Below, in pieces: positions 16,709 through 24,485 of a stretch of 64,000 nucleotides of DNA. Positions within the stretch are counted from its first letter, which is position 1, and each line of letters opens with the position of its first letter. Origin of the DNA: Armatimonas rosea. GTDB taxonomy: Bacteria; Armatimonadota; Armatimonadia; Armatimonadales; Armatimonadaceae. Where the stretch lies: contig NZ_JACHGW010000004.1 in assembly GCF_014202505.1 (NCBI RefSeq), positions 620,001 through 684,000 on the forward strand, written 5' to 3'. The position numbers and the translations under genes were made by a program. The notes under the pieces are model-generated. The model was not told the DNA's origin. It was given only the letters and a program-made list of their open reading frames with translations, and ran no database searches.

Positions 16709-17590
16709 CTAAGTGCCCTCGGTGGACTCCACCGAGGGCACTTTTTGTTGCCCCCGCCGACGGAACGCACGCGGTGTCTCCCCGACCAGCTCCGTAAAGC
16801 GGCGTGAGAAGTGAAAGGCGTCCGCAAACCCCAGCGACTCGGCGACCTGCTGGTTTGTGCGCTGTGGAGAGAAGCGCAGGAGCTGCTGGGCAAGGGCGAT
16901 CCGGCACTGCATGCGGTAGCGGGCCGGCGAGACCCCCTTAGCTTGCTGAAAACGCTTACGAAAGGTCTCGTAGCCCAGCCCAACCTCCTGCGCCACGAGC
17001 TCCAGAGAGAGGGACTCCTCCAGCTGAGTCTCCAGGCGCACACAGGCACGGGCAAGCCAGTCGTCGTGGGTAGGGCTCTTCTCCTGAGTCTCGCGTAGCA
17101 GGGGCTCGGCGAGCAGCTCCAGAAAATGGTGCAGGAAGGCAAGGCGCTCCTGCGGACTTGCCTGTGGGCCGTGGCTTCCAAGAAGTGCCTGAAGACGCCT
17201 TCCCCAGTCCAGGCCAAGCTCCCCCCCGCTACAGACCGGCTGCGCAGGGTTGAGGAGGCCCTCGTGACGCCAGAGATCAAAGATCGGACCATCGAACGTC
17301 ACGTAGAGCTCATCCCAGCTCTGGCTCGGGGGCGGGCCGTAGCGATGCGGGAGGTCAGGAAAGACAAAGATCACATCGCCAGCCCCGAGTTTCCTATCGA
17401 CTCCCAGGCTGTCCTGGTAGCGTCCGCGCCCCCGCGTGACCACCACAACCGCGTACGAGCCATAGACCCGCCAGCGCTCCTTTGTGCGTACGCCATGGCC
17501 TCCTTGAATCTCTCCCGTGAGGATCAGACGCCCCAGCGCGGTCCGTGTCAGCTCCTCTAGCAAGCGCTCTTGCTCGACCATTTCTGACAT
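16709..17590 (-). CDS. AraC-family transcriptional regulator
   Basis: 293 residues. The N-terminal cupin-like sensing domain (about 25-140) includes VTRGRGRYQDS and LGAGDVIFVFPDLPHRYGP, the typical ligand-binding barrel motif. The C-terminal ~100 residues hold two helix-turn-helix motifs (LSLELVAQEVGLGYETFRKRFQQAKGVSPARY and the AESLGFADAFHFSRRFTELVGETP signature). The ATG at 17590 is supported by GGGAG 6 nt upstream. It is divergent from two PhyH dioxygenase genes and likely controls them. The last codons coincide with the terminator hairpin of the converging lipoprotein gene. Confidence 0.9.
   Translation of the reverse strand: MSEMVEQERLLEELTRTALGRLILTGEIQGGHGVRTKERWRVYGSYAVVVVTRGRGRYQDSLGVDRKLGAGDVIFVFPDLPHRYGPPPSQSWDELYVTFDGPIFDLWRHEGLLNPAQPVCSGGELGLDWGRRLQALLGSHGPQASPQERLAFLHHFLELLAEPLLRETQEKSPTHDDWLARACVRLETQLEESLSLELVAQEVGLGYETFRKRFQQAKGVSPARYRMQCRIALAQQLLRFSPQRTNQQVAESLGFADAFHFSRRFTELVGETPRAFRRRGQQKVPSVESTEGT
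16712..16746 (+). terminator. intrinsic terminator overlapping the 3' end of the AraC gene
   Basis: A 14-bp stem (AGTGCCCTCGGTGG / CCACCGAGGGCACT), 3-nt loop and TTTTT tail on the plus strand, ending the lipoprotein transcript. The stem is at the same time the last codons of the converging AraC-family gene. Confidence 0.85.
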
Positions 17591-17647
17591 GTTTTCTCCC
17601 AAATTTGCTATGGATCCGCCATAATCTCTGTGTTATCCTACATGTCA

Positions 17648-17663
17648 TGACAGCGCTCTGTCA
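17648..17663. promoter_or_regulatory. inverted repeat TGACAG-N4-CTGTCA upstream of the PhyH pair
   Basis: Perfect 6+6 bp inverted repeat between the divergent AraC gene and the first PhyH gene, just before its AAGGAG ribosome binding site. It could be a regulator site or an mRNA leader hairpin. Confidence 0.4.
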
Positions 17664-17674
17664 AGGAGAAGACC

Positions 17675-18499
17675 ATGCTTCCTGAGCTAGCTACCGACTA
17701 CCCTCTCACTGCTGAGCAGACCGCCCACTACCAGACCAATGGCTGGGTGCTCCTCCGCTCGGTCGCGGCCCCCGACGAGATCCCGCCCTACCGTGAGGTT
17801 ATCACGTCGATGACCAATGAGTTCGCCAAGCGCTACGCCCCCATAGAGCAGCGCGATACCTACGGCAAGGCCTTTATCCAGTTCTCCAATATCTGGGAGC
17901 TCTCCGACGATGTCAAGAAGTTCGTGACCGCGCGCCGCTTCGCCAAGATCGCGGCGGAGCTGATGGGAGTCGAGGGCGTGCGGCTCTACCACGACCAAGC
18001 CCTCTACAAAGAGCCGCGCGGGGGGCACACACCGTGGCACCAGGACCAGCAGTACTGGCCACTCGATGGCGTCAAGTGTGTCACCCTCTGGATGCCGCTG
18101 GTCGATGTCTCGGCGGAGATGGGCACCATGCGGTTTGCGTCGGGCTCCCAGGCGCTGGGCTACCTGGGCCATGAGAATATCTCCGATGACTCCGAGGCCC
18201 GCTTCGATGCGCTTGTGGCGGAGAAAGGCTACCCGCTCGCCTACGCCGGCGACATGGCCGCGGGCGATGCGACCTTCCACAACGGCTGGACCCTGCACGG
18301 TGCTCCCGGCAACGCCGACGCCGAGCGTACCCGTGAGGTGATGACCATTATCTATCTCGAGGACAACGCCACGATCTCGACGCCGGACCACGCCAACCGG
18401 GAGAACGACCTGCGCCGCTGGTTCCCCGGCCTCAAGCCCGGCGAGCTCGCCGCCAGCAGTCTCAACCCCCTGCTCTACCACAAGACCCTCCTGCCATGA
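17675..18499 (+). CDS. phytanoyl-CoA dioxygenase (PhyH) family protein
   Basis: 274 residues. The N-terminal PLTAEQTAHYQTNGWVLLRSVAAPDEI matches the PhyH start. The iron-binding facial triad is visible as HQD (in TPWHQDQQYWPLDG) and the distal His of TFHNGWTLHGAPGNADAERTRE, with the following Arg expected to hold 2-oxoglutarate. Cytosolic, no signal peptide. The start is supported by AAGGAGAAGACC directly upstream. It is translationally coupled to a second PhyH gene (4-nt overlap), and an AraC regulator is divergent. The conserved HxD region is like PhyH proteins acting on small hydrophilic substrates, but the substrate is unknown. Confidence 0.85.
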   Translation: MLPELATDYPLTAEQTAHYQTNGWVLLRSVAAPDEIPPYREVITSMTNEFAKRYAPIEQRDTYGKAFIQFSNIWELSDDVKKFVTARRFAKIAAELMGVEGVRLYHDQALYKEPRGGHTPWHQDQQYWPLDGVKCVTLWMPLVDVSAEMGTMRFASGSQALGYLGHENISDDSEARFDALVAEKGYPLAYAGDMAAGDATFHNGWTLHGAPGNADAERTREVMTIIYLEDNATISTPDHANRENDLRRWFPGLKPGELAASSLNPLLYHKTLLP

Positions 18500-19434
18500 C
18501 GCTCACTGCACAGCGAAAGGAGCTAGAGCTAACGGGGGATACCTTCGGCGAGCTGCGTGAGTCCAACGATATCCTCCTCGACGGGCCAGCGCTCCAGCAG
18601 CGCATGGCCGACGACGGCTATCTCTTTTTCCGCGGAGCCCTAAGCCGCTCAGGTGTCACCGAGGCGCGGCGGGAGTGTGTGCGGCGGCTCGCGGAGGCAG
18701 GACGCTTGGAGCCGGGCACGGACCTGATGGACGCAATCCCGCGGAGGGAGGGCACCGGGAGCTACTTCTGGGCCGAGCTCGCGGAGGGCAACGCGCCGCT
18801 GCGGGAAGTACTCTACTCCGGGCCGATGATGGCGATCTTCGAGCGGCTCTTGGGCGGCACCGTGCGCCACTACGACTTCACCTGGATGCGGGCCGTGACA
18901 CCGGGCGGCGGGACAGCCCCTCACTGCGATGTGGTCTACATGGGACGCGGGACAAAGAACCTCTACACGGCCTGGACGCCGCTGGGGGATATCCCGCGCT
19001 CCGTGGGGGGTCTGATCGTCCTAGAGGGCTCCCACAAGCGCCACGATATCACGGGGAGTTATCTGGCACAGGACGTCGACTCCTACTGTGAGAATGGGCC
19101 TGTCGCCGAGGAGGTGCGGACGGGAAAGATTCACTGGGAGCACCCCGAGACCCACGCCCCCTGGGACGGTGCCTTCTCCCACGACCCGCCCGCGCTACGC
19201 AAGCAGCTCGGGGGGCGCTGGCTGACAGCGGACTATGCGATGGGCGATGTGCTGATCTTCTCAATGGCGACCCTCCACGCTAGCCTAGACAACCAGGGCG
19301 ACACGATCCGCCTGAGCTCCGACACGCGCTACCAGCGCGCCGATGAGCCCATCGATGAGCGGTGGATCACGGGGCCACAGGGCGAGAAACCCATCGCACA
19401 TGGGCTCGCGGCCAAGCGCGGGAGAATCTGCTAG
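18496..19434 (+). CDS. phytanoyl-CoA dioxygenase (PhyH) family protein
   Basis: 312 residues starting in an ATGA overlap with the preceding PhyH gene. MADDGYLFFRGALSRSGVTEARR is the family N-terminal motif; the iron ligands are HCD (in TAPHCDVVYMGRG) and the distal His of FSMATLHASLDNQGDTIRLSSDTRYQRA, with the following Arg for 2-oxoglutarate. An insertion rich in His, Glu and Trp (KIHWEHPETHAPWDGAF) lies between the two halves of the site. Sequence similarity to the neighbouring PhyH protein is low outside the motifs, so they are not a recent duplication and may catalyse successive steps. The last 4 nt overlap a converging small gene. Confidence 0.85.
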   Translation: MTLTAQRKELELTGDTFGELRESNDILLDGPALQQRMADDGYLFFRGALSRSGVTEARRECVRRLAEAGRLEPGTDLMDAIPRREGTGSYFWAELAEGNAPLREVLYSGPMMAIFERLLGGTVRHYDFTWMRAVTPGGGTAPHCDVVYMGRGTKNLYTAWTPLGDIPRSVGGLIVLEGSHKRHDITGSYLAQDVDSYCENGPVAEEVRTGKIHWEHPETHAPWDGAFSHDPPALRKQLGGRWLTADYAMGDVLIFSMATLHASLDNQGDTIRLSSDTRYQRADEPIDERWITGPQGEKPIAHGLAAKRGRIC

Positions 19435-19745
19435 CGCCACTCAACCTGGAGCTGGATACGGCCCACGGCGCGCCAGCTATCGAGCAGGCTCCAGGCCTCC
19501 GCGGGGTTGGGGGTGGCAGGTGCGCCGGAAAAACCCTGGCGAGCCAGGAGCGCGACAATACGCTCGGGCTCGCCGGTAATCACGTCACCACTGGGGGTGA
19601 CCACACGGATAATGCGTCGGGGTGGGAGCGGGCGGTTCTTGACATCGGGGCGCTTACCACGGCGTGGGGCGTGGATGAGGAGCAGCTCGATCAGCAGGAT
19701 ACCGATCAGCAAGACGGGAATCAGCGCGATCCAGAAGACGGCCAT
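19431..19745 (-). CDS. small membrane protein of unknown function
   Basis: 104 residues: one strongly hydrophobic N-terminal helix (residues 3-24, VFWIALIPVLLIGILLIELLLI), a basic Pro/Arg-rich linker (HAPRRGKRPDVKNRPLPPRR) and a small soluble domain containing RIIRVVTPSGDVITGEPERIVALLARQG. No family recognised. It is the last gene of the minus-strand coaD cluster, 12 nt after the yceD-like gene, where many bacteria encode ribosomal protein L32 instead. Confidence 0.6.
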   Translation of the reverse strand: MAVFWIALIPVLLIGILLIELLLIHAPRRGKRPDVKNRPLPPRRIIRVVTPSGDVITGEPERIVALLARQGFSGAPATPNPAEAWSLLDSWRAVGRIQLQVEWR

Positions 19746-19757
19746 TGTCCCCCTCCC

Positions 19758-20414
19758 CTACTCCTCCGTCGCGTGCTGCCGCTTGGCCCAGAGCTCACCG
19801 AGCCCCGCTAAGGGAGTTGAGGTAACCACCGTATCCAGCTCGTCTTCGAGGACCGAGACACCGTTGGAGCACCCGCCCGCACAGAGAGGCTGGAGCGGTG
19901 CCGCCAGCAGGAGGTTCTGGCGGAGCAGATCCCCCAGGTTTAGGATTGTCCCCTCCACCACCGCGGCCTCGACATTCTCATCGACAATCTTGACCTCCCC
20001 TTGGGCATAGGCAGTGTTCTCGGCGATCAGGTCGAAGGACTCTTCCAAATCCGTGACCACGTCTTGGCGGGTCGGCTGGAGACAGCGCGTGCACTCCATC
20101 TCCAGGGTAGAGCGCACCTGGCCACTCAGAAGCAGGGCGGCCCCCGTATTGGTCAGGACCACGTTGCCCACGACCTCGGTGACCGCGCCAAGCTCCGCAA
20201 TCGCCCCCACGGGAATTCCGACCCGGTGCTTGTAGCGCATGCCGGGAGTGCGGGCGAGCATCCCAATATCGAGCAGGAGCTCATCGGGGCCAGGGACTCC
20301 CGCCTGACGGTTGACTCCCCCCCGCGCGGCGACTTTACTGTTGGCAGGTGCGACCGAGACAACTCCCCCCTCGCCTGGGTCGTCGTCGTCTGTATGGTAA
20401 GCAAATCTTGACAT
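19758..20414 (-). CDS. YceD/DUF177 family protein
   Basis: 218 residues. The central GQVRSTLEMECTRCLQPTRQDV and the later PLQPLCAGGCSNG give the C-x2-C ... C-x3-C pattern of the DUF177 family, probably a metal-binding or rRNA-metabolism protein. Family members normally precede rpmF (ribosomal protein L32), and chloroplast and bacterial members have been linked to 23S rRNA accumulation. Here rpmF is absent and a small membrane protein follows. An unusual acidic N-terminal extension (HTDDDDPGEGG) is present. Genes on the same strand upstream: coiled-coil protein and coaD. Confidence 0.8.
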   Translation of the reverse strand: MSRFAYHTDDDDPGEGGVVSVAPANSKVAARGGVNRQAGVPGPDELLLDIGMLARTPGMRYKHRVGIPVGAIAELGAVTEVVGNVVLTNTGAALLLSGQVRSTLEMECTRCLQPTRQDVVTDLEESFDLIAENTAYAQGEVKIVDENVEAAVVEGTILNLGDLLRQNLLLAAPLQPLCAGGCSNGVSVLEDELDTVVTSTPLAGLGELWAKRQHATEE

Positions 20415-20452
20415 CGTATTAATCTATCGCACACGGAGGGGGTTGTGCTAAG

Positions 20453-21187
20453 CTAGCGGCGCGTGGTGGTCGAGAGCCGGTCGGCCTCTTGCTGGCTGCG
20501 CTCGAGGAGCTGACGCCCCCGCTGGACCTGGTTGCGCAGGCTTCCCATCTTCTGCTCCACCCCGCCAATCAGGTTGTTGAGCTGCTGCTCCACCTCGACC
20601 AGGACCTCGCGGGCGTAGTTATCGGAGTCGCGGCGCATGTCTTGGGCGTAGCGGTCGGTCTCAGCGCGTAGCTCACGGACATAGCGGTCGATCTCCGTGC
20701 GGCGTGCATCGGCCTCAGAGCGCGCCTCACGGCGCAGCACCTCGGCGTCGGCCTCTGCCCCAGAAATAATCGAGCGCGCCTGGGCGTTTGCCTGCTCCAT
20801 CACCGCGGTCTGCTGGACCATCACCTCGGCCTTGCGGCGTGCCTCCTCGACAATCCGTGCGGCTTCTTGACGCGCGAGCTCCAGGGTCTGCTCGGCCTCA
20901 CGCCGCCCGGAGGCTCGGACCTGGTCTGCCTGAGAGTGGGCTGTCTCCAGAAACTGCTTGGCACTGCTCTGGGCGTTCTCCACCTCTTGCTCGGCGACCT
21001 GGCGTGCCTGGGCGAGCTGGTCGTGGGCATCCCGCTCCGCTTTCTCCAAAAGCCGATCGGCATCGTCCGCGATCAGACCCGCACGGCGCATGTCCTCGGG
21101 CAACGAGGCGCGTACCTTCTGAACAAGCGTGTAGAACTCTTCCTGGTTGAACCGAGAAAAGCCCATCACGACTGTTGCATTGTCCAC
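20453..21187 (-). CDS. coiled-coil protein, DivIVA/ATP-synthase-b-like
   Basis: 244 residues from a GTG with GGAGG 5 nt upstream. A short N-terminal helix region (FSRFNQEEFYTLVQKVRASLPEDMRRAGLI) precedes about 190 residues of nearly continuous heptad-like Ala/Glu/Arg/Gln sequence, a long coiled coil with no membrane segment. Such proteins sit beside coaD in several Gram-positive and Chloroflexi-like genomes and are often annotated as ATP synthase B-like or DivIVA-like; the true function is unknown. Placed between coaD and the DUF177 gene on one strand, probably an operon. Confidence 0.65.
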   Translation of the reverse strand: MDNATVVMGFSRFNQEEFYTLVQKVRASLPEDMRRAGLIADDADRLLEKAERDAHDQLAQARQVAEQEVENAQSSAKQFLETAHSQADQVRASGRREAEQTLELARQEAARIVEEARRKAEVMVQQTAVMEQANAQARSIISGAEADAEVLRREARSEADARRTEIDRYVRELRAETDRYAQDMRRDSDNYAREVLVEVEQQLNNLIGGVEQKMGSLRNQVQRGRQLLERSQQEADRLSTTTRR

Positions 21188-21222
21188 GAGCGCCTCCAGG
21201 CGCTCTAAGCACTTCAGTGTAT

Positions 21223-21729
21223 CTATGGGAATGCCGCTCCTTCTCCAGCAAATCGAACCTTTAAAGCACGCTGCACCGGCTCGGGTGCCAGCGCGGAAAT
21301 ATCGCCACCAAGACGTGCGATCTCTTTGACAATCGAGGAGGAAAGATAGAGGTACTCAGCACTCGTCATCAGAAAAAACGTCTCAATATCAGGAGCCATC
21401 TGCCGGTTTGCCAGAGCAATCTGAAACTCAAACTCAAAGTCTGAGACCGCGCGAAGTCCACGGACAACAACTCGGACTCCAAGCTCCCGGACAAAGTTCA
21501 CCAGCAGACCATCAAAGCTGGTCACGCGCACATTGGGCCAGGGTGCGACGCACTCCTGTAAGATCGTCACCCGCTCGTCGGGAGTGAAGACAGAGCTCTT
21601 GGTGGAGTTCCGCCCCACAGCGACCACAAGCTGATCGAACGTCTTTGCGGCACGCTCAATGATATCAAGATGACCGTTGGTTGCAGGATCAAAGGACCCT
21701 GGATAGACTGCCGTGATAGGTTGGCTCAC
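21223..21729 (-). CDS. coaD: pantetheine-phosphate adenylyltransferase
   Basis: 168 residues. Transfers AMP from ATP to 4'-phosphopantetheine, the penultimate step of coenzyme A synthesis. It has the nucleotidyltransferase YPGSFDPATNGHLDII motif (H-x-G-H equivalent), VVAVGRNSTK, the RGLRAVSDFEFEFQIALANRQ block and the STSIV-like YLSSSIVKEIA. Length is typical. The start is GTG, with TAGAAT only 8 nt before it, so the mRNA is likely leaderless. First gene of a minus-strand cluster with a coiled-coil protein, DUF177 and a membrane protein. Confidence 0.95.
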   Translation of the reverse strand: MSQPITAVYPGSFDPATNGHLDIIERAAKTFDQLVVAVGRNSTKSSVFTPDERVTILQECVAPWPNVRVTSFDGLLVNFVRELGVRVVVRGLRAVSDFEFEFQIALANRQMAPDIETFFLMTSAEYLYLSSSIVKEIARLGGDISALAPEPVQRALKVRFAGEGAAFP

Positions 21730-21737
21730 GTTGGATC

Positions 21738-21743
21738 ATTCTA
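21738..21743 (-). promoter_or_regulatory. -10-like hexamer TAGAAT before coaD
   Basis: On the minus strand TAGAAT is followed by 8 nt and the GTG start codon. There is no Shine-Dalgarno sequence between them. Confidence 0.5.
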
Positions 21744-21808
21744 CCGCAATTTTAAGAGTTTATGTCCTCGTGATGAACTCTTTTTCATTCTTTTGGAACC
21801 AAAGAGCC

Positions 21809-22336
21809 ATGAACGCAAAACACACCTCGCTTCTTGATAATGTCCGAGTCGCGGCCCCGTGCCACGAGAGCTGGGACGCCATGCCGGGAACGGCCCAGGT
21901 GCGCTCCTGTGAGCGCTGCCAGCACAAGGTCTACAACCTCTCCGAGCTCACCCAGGCCGAGGCCGAGGCCCTTCTCCGGTCTGCAGAGGGTCGGCTCTGT
22001 GTGCGCTTCTACCGCCGCGCCGATGGGACGATCATGACCAAGGACTGCCCGGTCGGAAGCACCGCACGCCGCGCACGCCGGATCACCCAGGCCACTGCGG
22101 GGGTCGCCGCCGCCGTGGGAACCGCCGCCGCGCTCCTTCGCCCCCAGCCCCAGGCGCACGTGACCATGGGTTCCCCGATGCCTCTGCCCGTGATCCAGTC
22201 CACGCCTGAGCCGCTCCCCCAGCCCGTCATGGGCGCTGTCGCCGCTCCCCGAAATGCCGAGCTGGGTGAGATCGCCCTGCCCGAGCGCGAGGTGATGGGC
22301 AAGGCGGTCGTGGTCGTGAAGAAATCCAACCACTAG
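21809..22336 (+). CDS. uncharacterised Cys-motif protein with C-terminal hydrophobic segment
   Basis: 175 residues from the ATG at 21809 (an earlier in-frame ATG at 21773 is possible). The N-terminal half follows a pattern I recognise from uncharacterised planctomycete and myxobacterial proteins: CHESWDAMPG, RSCERCQHKVYNLSELT, EAEALLRSAEGRLCVRFYRRADGTIMTKDCPVG, with five conserved Cys that could bind a metal or Fe-S cluster. Around residues 90-110 an Ala-rich segment could span the membrane, followed by a Pro-rich tail. Function unknown. Divergent from coaD. Confidence 0.65.
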   Translation: MNAKHTSLLDNVRVAAPCHESWDAMPGTAQVRSCERCQHKVYNLSELTQAEAEALLRSAEGRLCVRFYRRADGTIMTKDCPVGSTARRARRITQATAGVAAAVGTAAALLRPQPQAHVTMGSPMPLPVIQSTPEPLPQPVMGAVAAPRNAELGEIALPEREVMGKAVVVVKKSNH

Positions 22337-22360
22337 GGCTTGGGCGGTATCATAGGGAGC

Positions 22361-23140
22361 ATGAGTGTTCTGGAAACCGATGTCTCTGCTCCCCCAGCCC
22401 CGAAGGCGCGCACCAAGACCGCCTCAAGAGTCGCCTCAGCGACCGCAGTGCTGCACGATCTGCTGATCGTCACATGGGCCGTCCCCGCCGACTCCCTCCA
22501 ATCATTAGTTCCTGCCGGGACGACTCTGGAGCGCCTGCCCCGCGAGGACGGTAGCCTGGTCGGGTTTGTCCAGCTGCTCTTTGCCCTGCGCGACGATGCC
22601 CGGTGGTCGGTGCTCCCCGCGAGCATGGGCGATGACTTTCACGAGGCGACTCTCCAGGTGCTCACGCGCGACACCGATGGCCCCTCGGCCTTTGTGGTGA
22701 AGCACTTTGTGGCGAGCACGCAGATCGCGACCAGCCTCATGCCCTTCACGCAGGCGGCCGAGGAGGCGCGCTTTCATGTCTATGTGGCGGGCGACCCGGC
22801 GCGCCAGACCTTCGAGAAACTGGGAATCAAGCTCACGACCCACTCGGTGCAGGTCCATGTGCGCGGCGAGGCGACCGAGCTCCCGGAGCGCACCCTCGTC
22901 GGGCCGTGGCTGGAGAGTGTCGCCTTCTTCTCCCGACTCGAGCGCCAGGTCCACCCGGGACGCCTCCCCAAGGACTCCCAGACCCTCTTCCGCACCGAGC
23001 ACCCGCCGCTCAAGCCCGTGGCGGTGAAGCTGACCCACCAGATCGTGCGCCCCTTCGATAATTTGGAGCTGGGCGAGCCGCTTCTGGCGCTCTACCAGGC
23101 AGAGCTTCCCGTGACCAACCTGCCTATCCGACGAAGGTAA
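22361..23140 (+). CDS. DUF2071 (YqjF-like) family protein
   Basis: 259 residues. LLIVTWAVPADSLQSLVPAGTTLERLPREDGSLVGFVQLLF is typical of the DUF2071/YqjF family, whose fold resembles acetoacetate decarboxylase; the lysine nucleophile is not evident and no activity is established. The ATG at 22361 is preferred to a TTG seven codons earlier; TATCAT ends 7 nt before it. The 3' end overlaps the converging Nif3-like gene by 17 nt. Confidence 0.75.
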   Translation: MSVLETDVSAPPAPKARTKTASRVASATAVLHDLLIVTWAVPADSLQSLVPAGTTLERLPREDGSLVGFVQLLFALRDDARWSVLPASMGDDFHEATLQVLTRDTDGPSAFVVKHFVASTQIATSLMPFTQAAEEARFHVYVAGDPARQTFEKLGIKLTTHSVQVHVRGEATELPERTLVGPWLESVAFFSRLERQVHPGRLPKDSQTLFRTEHPPLKPVAVKLTHQIVRPFDNLELGEPLLALYQAELPVTNLPIRRR

Positions 23141-23888
23141 CAGCAACGCCGGGAAGGGCGAGCTCTAGCCGCCGGCCTAGCTCCCGCGCGCCGGGGTTCT
23201 CAGTCGCATGGTGGCCGCCGTCGATGAGCAGAAACCCCTGCTCGGCGGCGGCGACAAACTCATGGTGGCGGATATCCCCGGTCACGAGCGTATCCGCACC
23301 CGCGGCCAGCGCATCGGCCAGGAGCTCCGCCCCCGCCCCACCACAGACCGCGACGGTCTGCACCGCCAGCGCCCGTGTCGGAGTCAGGGTGCGAGGCGCG
23401 ATTCCCAAGACATTGCCCAGCTTGTTGAGAAAATCCGTGGCGCTGAGCGGCTCGCGCAGGAGCCCCACCCGCCCAATCCCGTCGCCACTCTCCTTCGCCG
23501 TAACACGCAGGACCTTGACCTCGGTCAGGCCCACCAGCTCCGCCAGAACATCGTTGATCCCGCCCTGCGCGACATCCCAGTTGGTGTGGGCACAGGCCAC
23601 CGAAAGCCCGTGCCGCGCACAGGCCAGGACCACGCTCCCCGGATGCGGCTCGTCGGCAAGGAGCGTCCGGGCGGGCTGGTAGATCAGCGGATGGTGCGCC
23701 ACGATCAGGCTCGCTCCCACCTTGCGCGCGGCCTCCACCGCCCGGTGCGTCACATCGAGACACGCAACAATCCCGGTCAGCGGTGCCTTGGAGTCGCCGA
23801 TCAGTAGGCCACGCGGGTCACTGCCCAGCGTAAGGTACGGCGGCGCAAGCTGGTCGAGCGCCGCAATCGCATCACGAATAGTCGTCAT
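23124..23888 (-). CDS. Nif3-like dinuclear metal centre protein
   Basis: 254 residues, the GTP-cyclohydrolase-1-type-2/NIF3 family. The metal-ligand motifs VAHHPLIY, CAHTNWDVAQGGIND and the late IDGGHHATENPG are intact. The usual N-terminal WDNxGLLVGD reads SDPRGLLIGD, so the Trp-Asp-Asn part has diverged. Length is that of the short form without the inserted PII-like domain. Function in the cell is unsettled. It starts 3 nt after apt and overlaps a converging gene by 17 nt at its 3' end. Confidence 0.88.
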   Translation of the reverse strand: MTTIRDAIAALDQLAPPYLTLGSDPRGLLIGDSKAPLTGIVACLDVTHRAVEAARKVGASLIVAHHPLIYQPARTLLADEPHPGSVVLACARHGLSVACAHTNWDVAQGGINDVLAELVGLTEVKVLRVTAKESGDGIGRVGLLREPLSATDFLNKLGNVLGIAPRTLTPTRALAVQTVAVCGGAGAELLADALAAGADTLVTGDIRHHEFVAAAEQGFLLIDGGHHATENPGARELGRRLELALPGVAVTFVG

Positions 23889-23891
23889 TGT

Positions 23892-24404
23892 TTAGTAGCT
23901 CAGCAGGGTTGTGATATCGCGCCCGACCAGCTTGCTACGGCCCGCCAGAAACGCCAGCTCGATAAAGAAGGCAAATCCAACAGTCGCGCCGCCCAGCTTC
24001 TCGACCAGCTGCCCCGCCGCCACGGCCGTCCCCCCGGTCGCGAGGACATCATCGACAATCACCACCCGCTGCCCCGGCTTGATGGCATCGACATGGGCCT
24101 CGACAGTCGCAGTTCCGTACTCCAGCGCGTACTCCTGGGTGACAGTCTTGTAGGGGAGCTTCCCCGCCTTGCGAAACGGCACAAACCCGACTCCCAGCTC
24201 GTGGGCAACAGGGGCACCAAAAAGAAACCCACGGGACTCGATCCCGACAATCACATCGGGGCGGAGGCGCTTGATGTCCTCGGAGAGCGCGGCGATCACC
24301 TCGGCAAAGGCGACTGGGTCGGCAAGGACGGGGGTGATGTCTTTAAACATAATCCCCGGCTGGGGGAAATCGGGGATATCACGGATGAGGGTTGCGGCTT
24401 TCAT
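23892..24404 (-). CDS. apt: adenine phosphoribosyltransferase
   Basis: 170 residues. Salvages adenine to AMP using PRPP. IRDIPDFPQPGIMFKDITPVL is the family N-terminus, GIESRGFLFG and KAGKLPYKT follow, and the PRPP-binding RVVIVDDVLATGGT is intact. Length is standard. TAGAAT ends 6 nt before the ATG and no ribosome binding site is seen, so translation may be leaderless. It forms an operon with the nif3-like gene. Confidence 0.95.
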   Translation of the reverse strand: MKAATLIRDIPDFPQPGIMFKDITPVLADPVAFAEVIAALSEDIKRLRPDVIVGIESRGFLFGAPVAHELGVGFVPFRKAGKLPYKTVTQEYALEYGTATVEAHVDAIKPGQRVVIVDDVLATGGTAVAAGQLVEKLGGATVGFAFFIELAFLAGRSKLVGRDITTLLSY

Positions 24405-24424
24405 GGCTCTATTCTACACTGTTT

Positions 24425-24469
24425 CGGGCGGCTAAAGCGGCCCGCTGGTGCGGCAAGACCCATAAATGG
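24425..24469. repeat. partial copy of palindromic repeat family A
   Basis: 45 bp identical to positions 32799-32843 (left end and adjacent interior of the full 127-bp element). The rest is absent; the promoter-like TATACT of the next gene begins 5 bp beyond the match. Confidence 0.85.
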
Positions 24470-24485
24470 ACCTGTATACTAGCGT

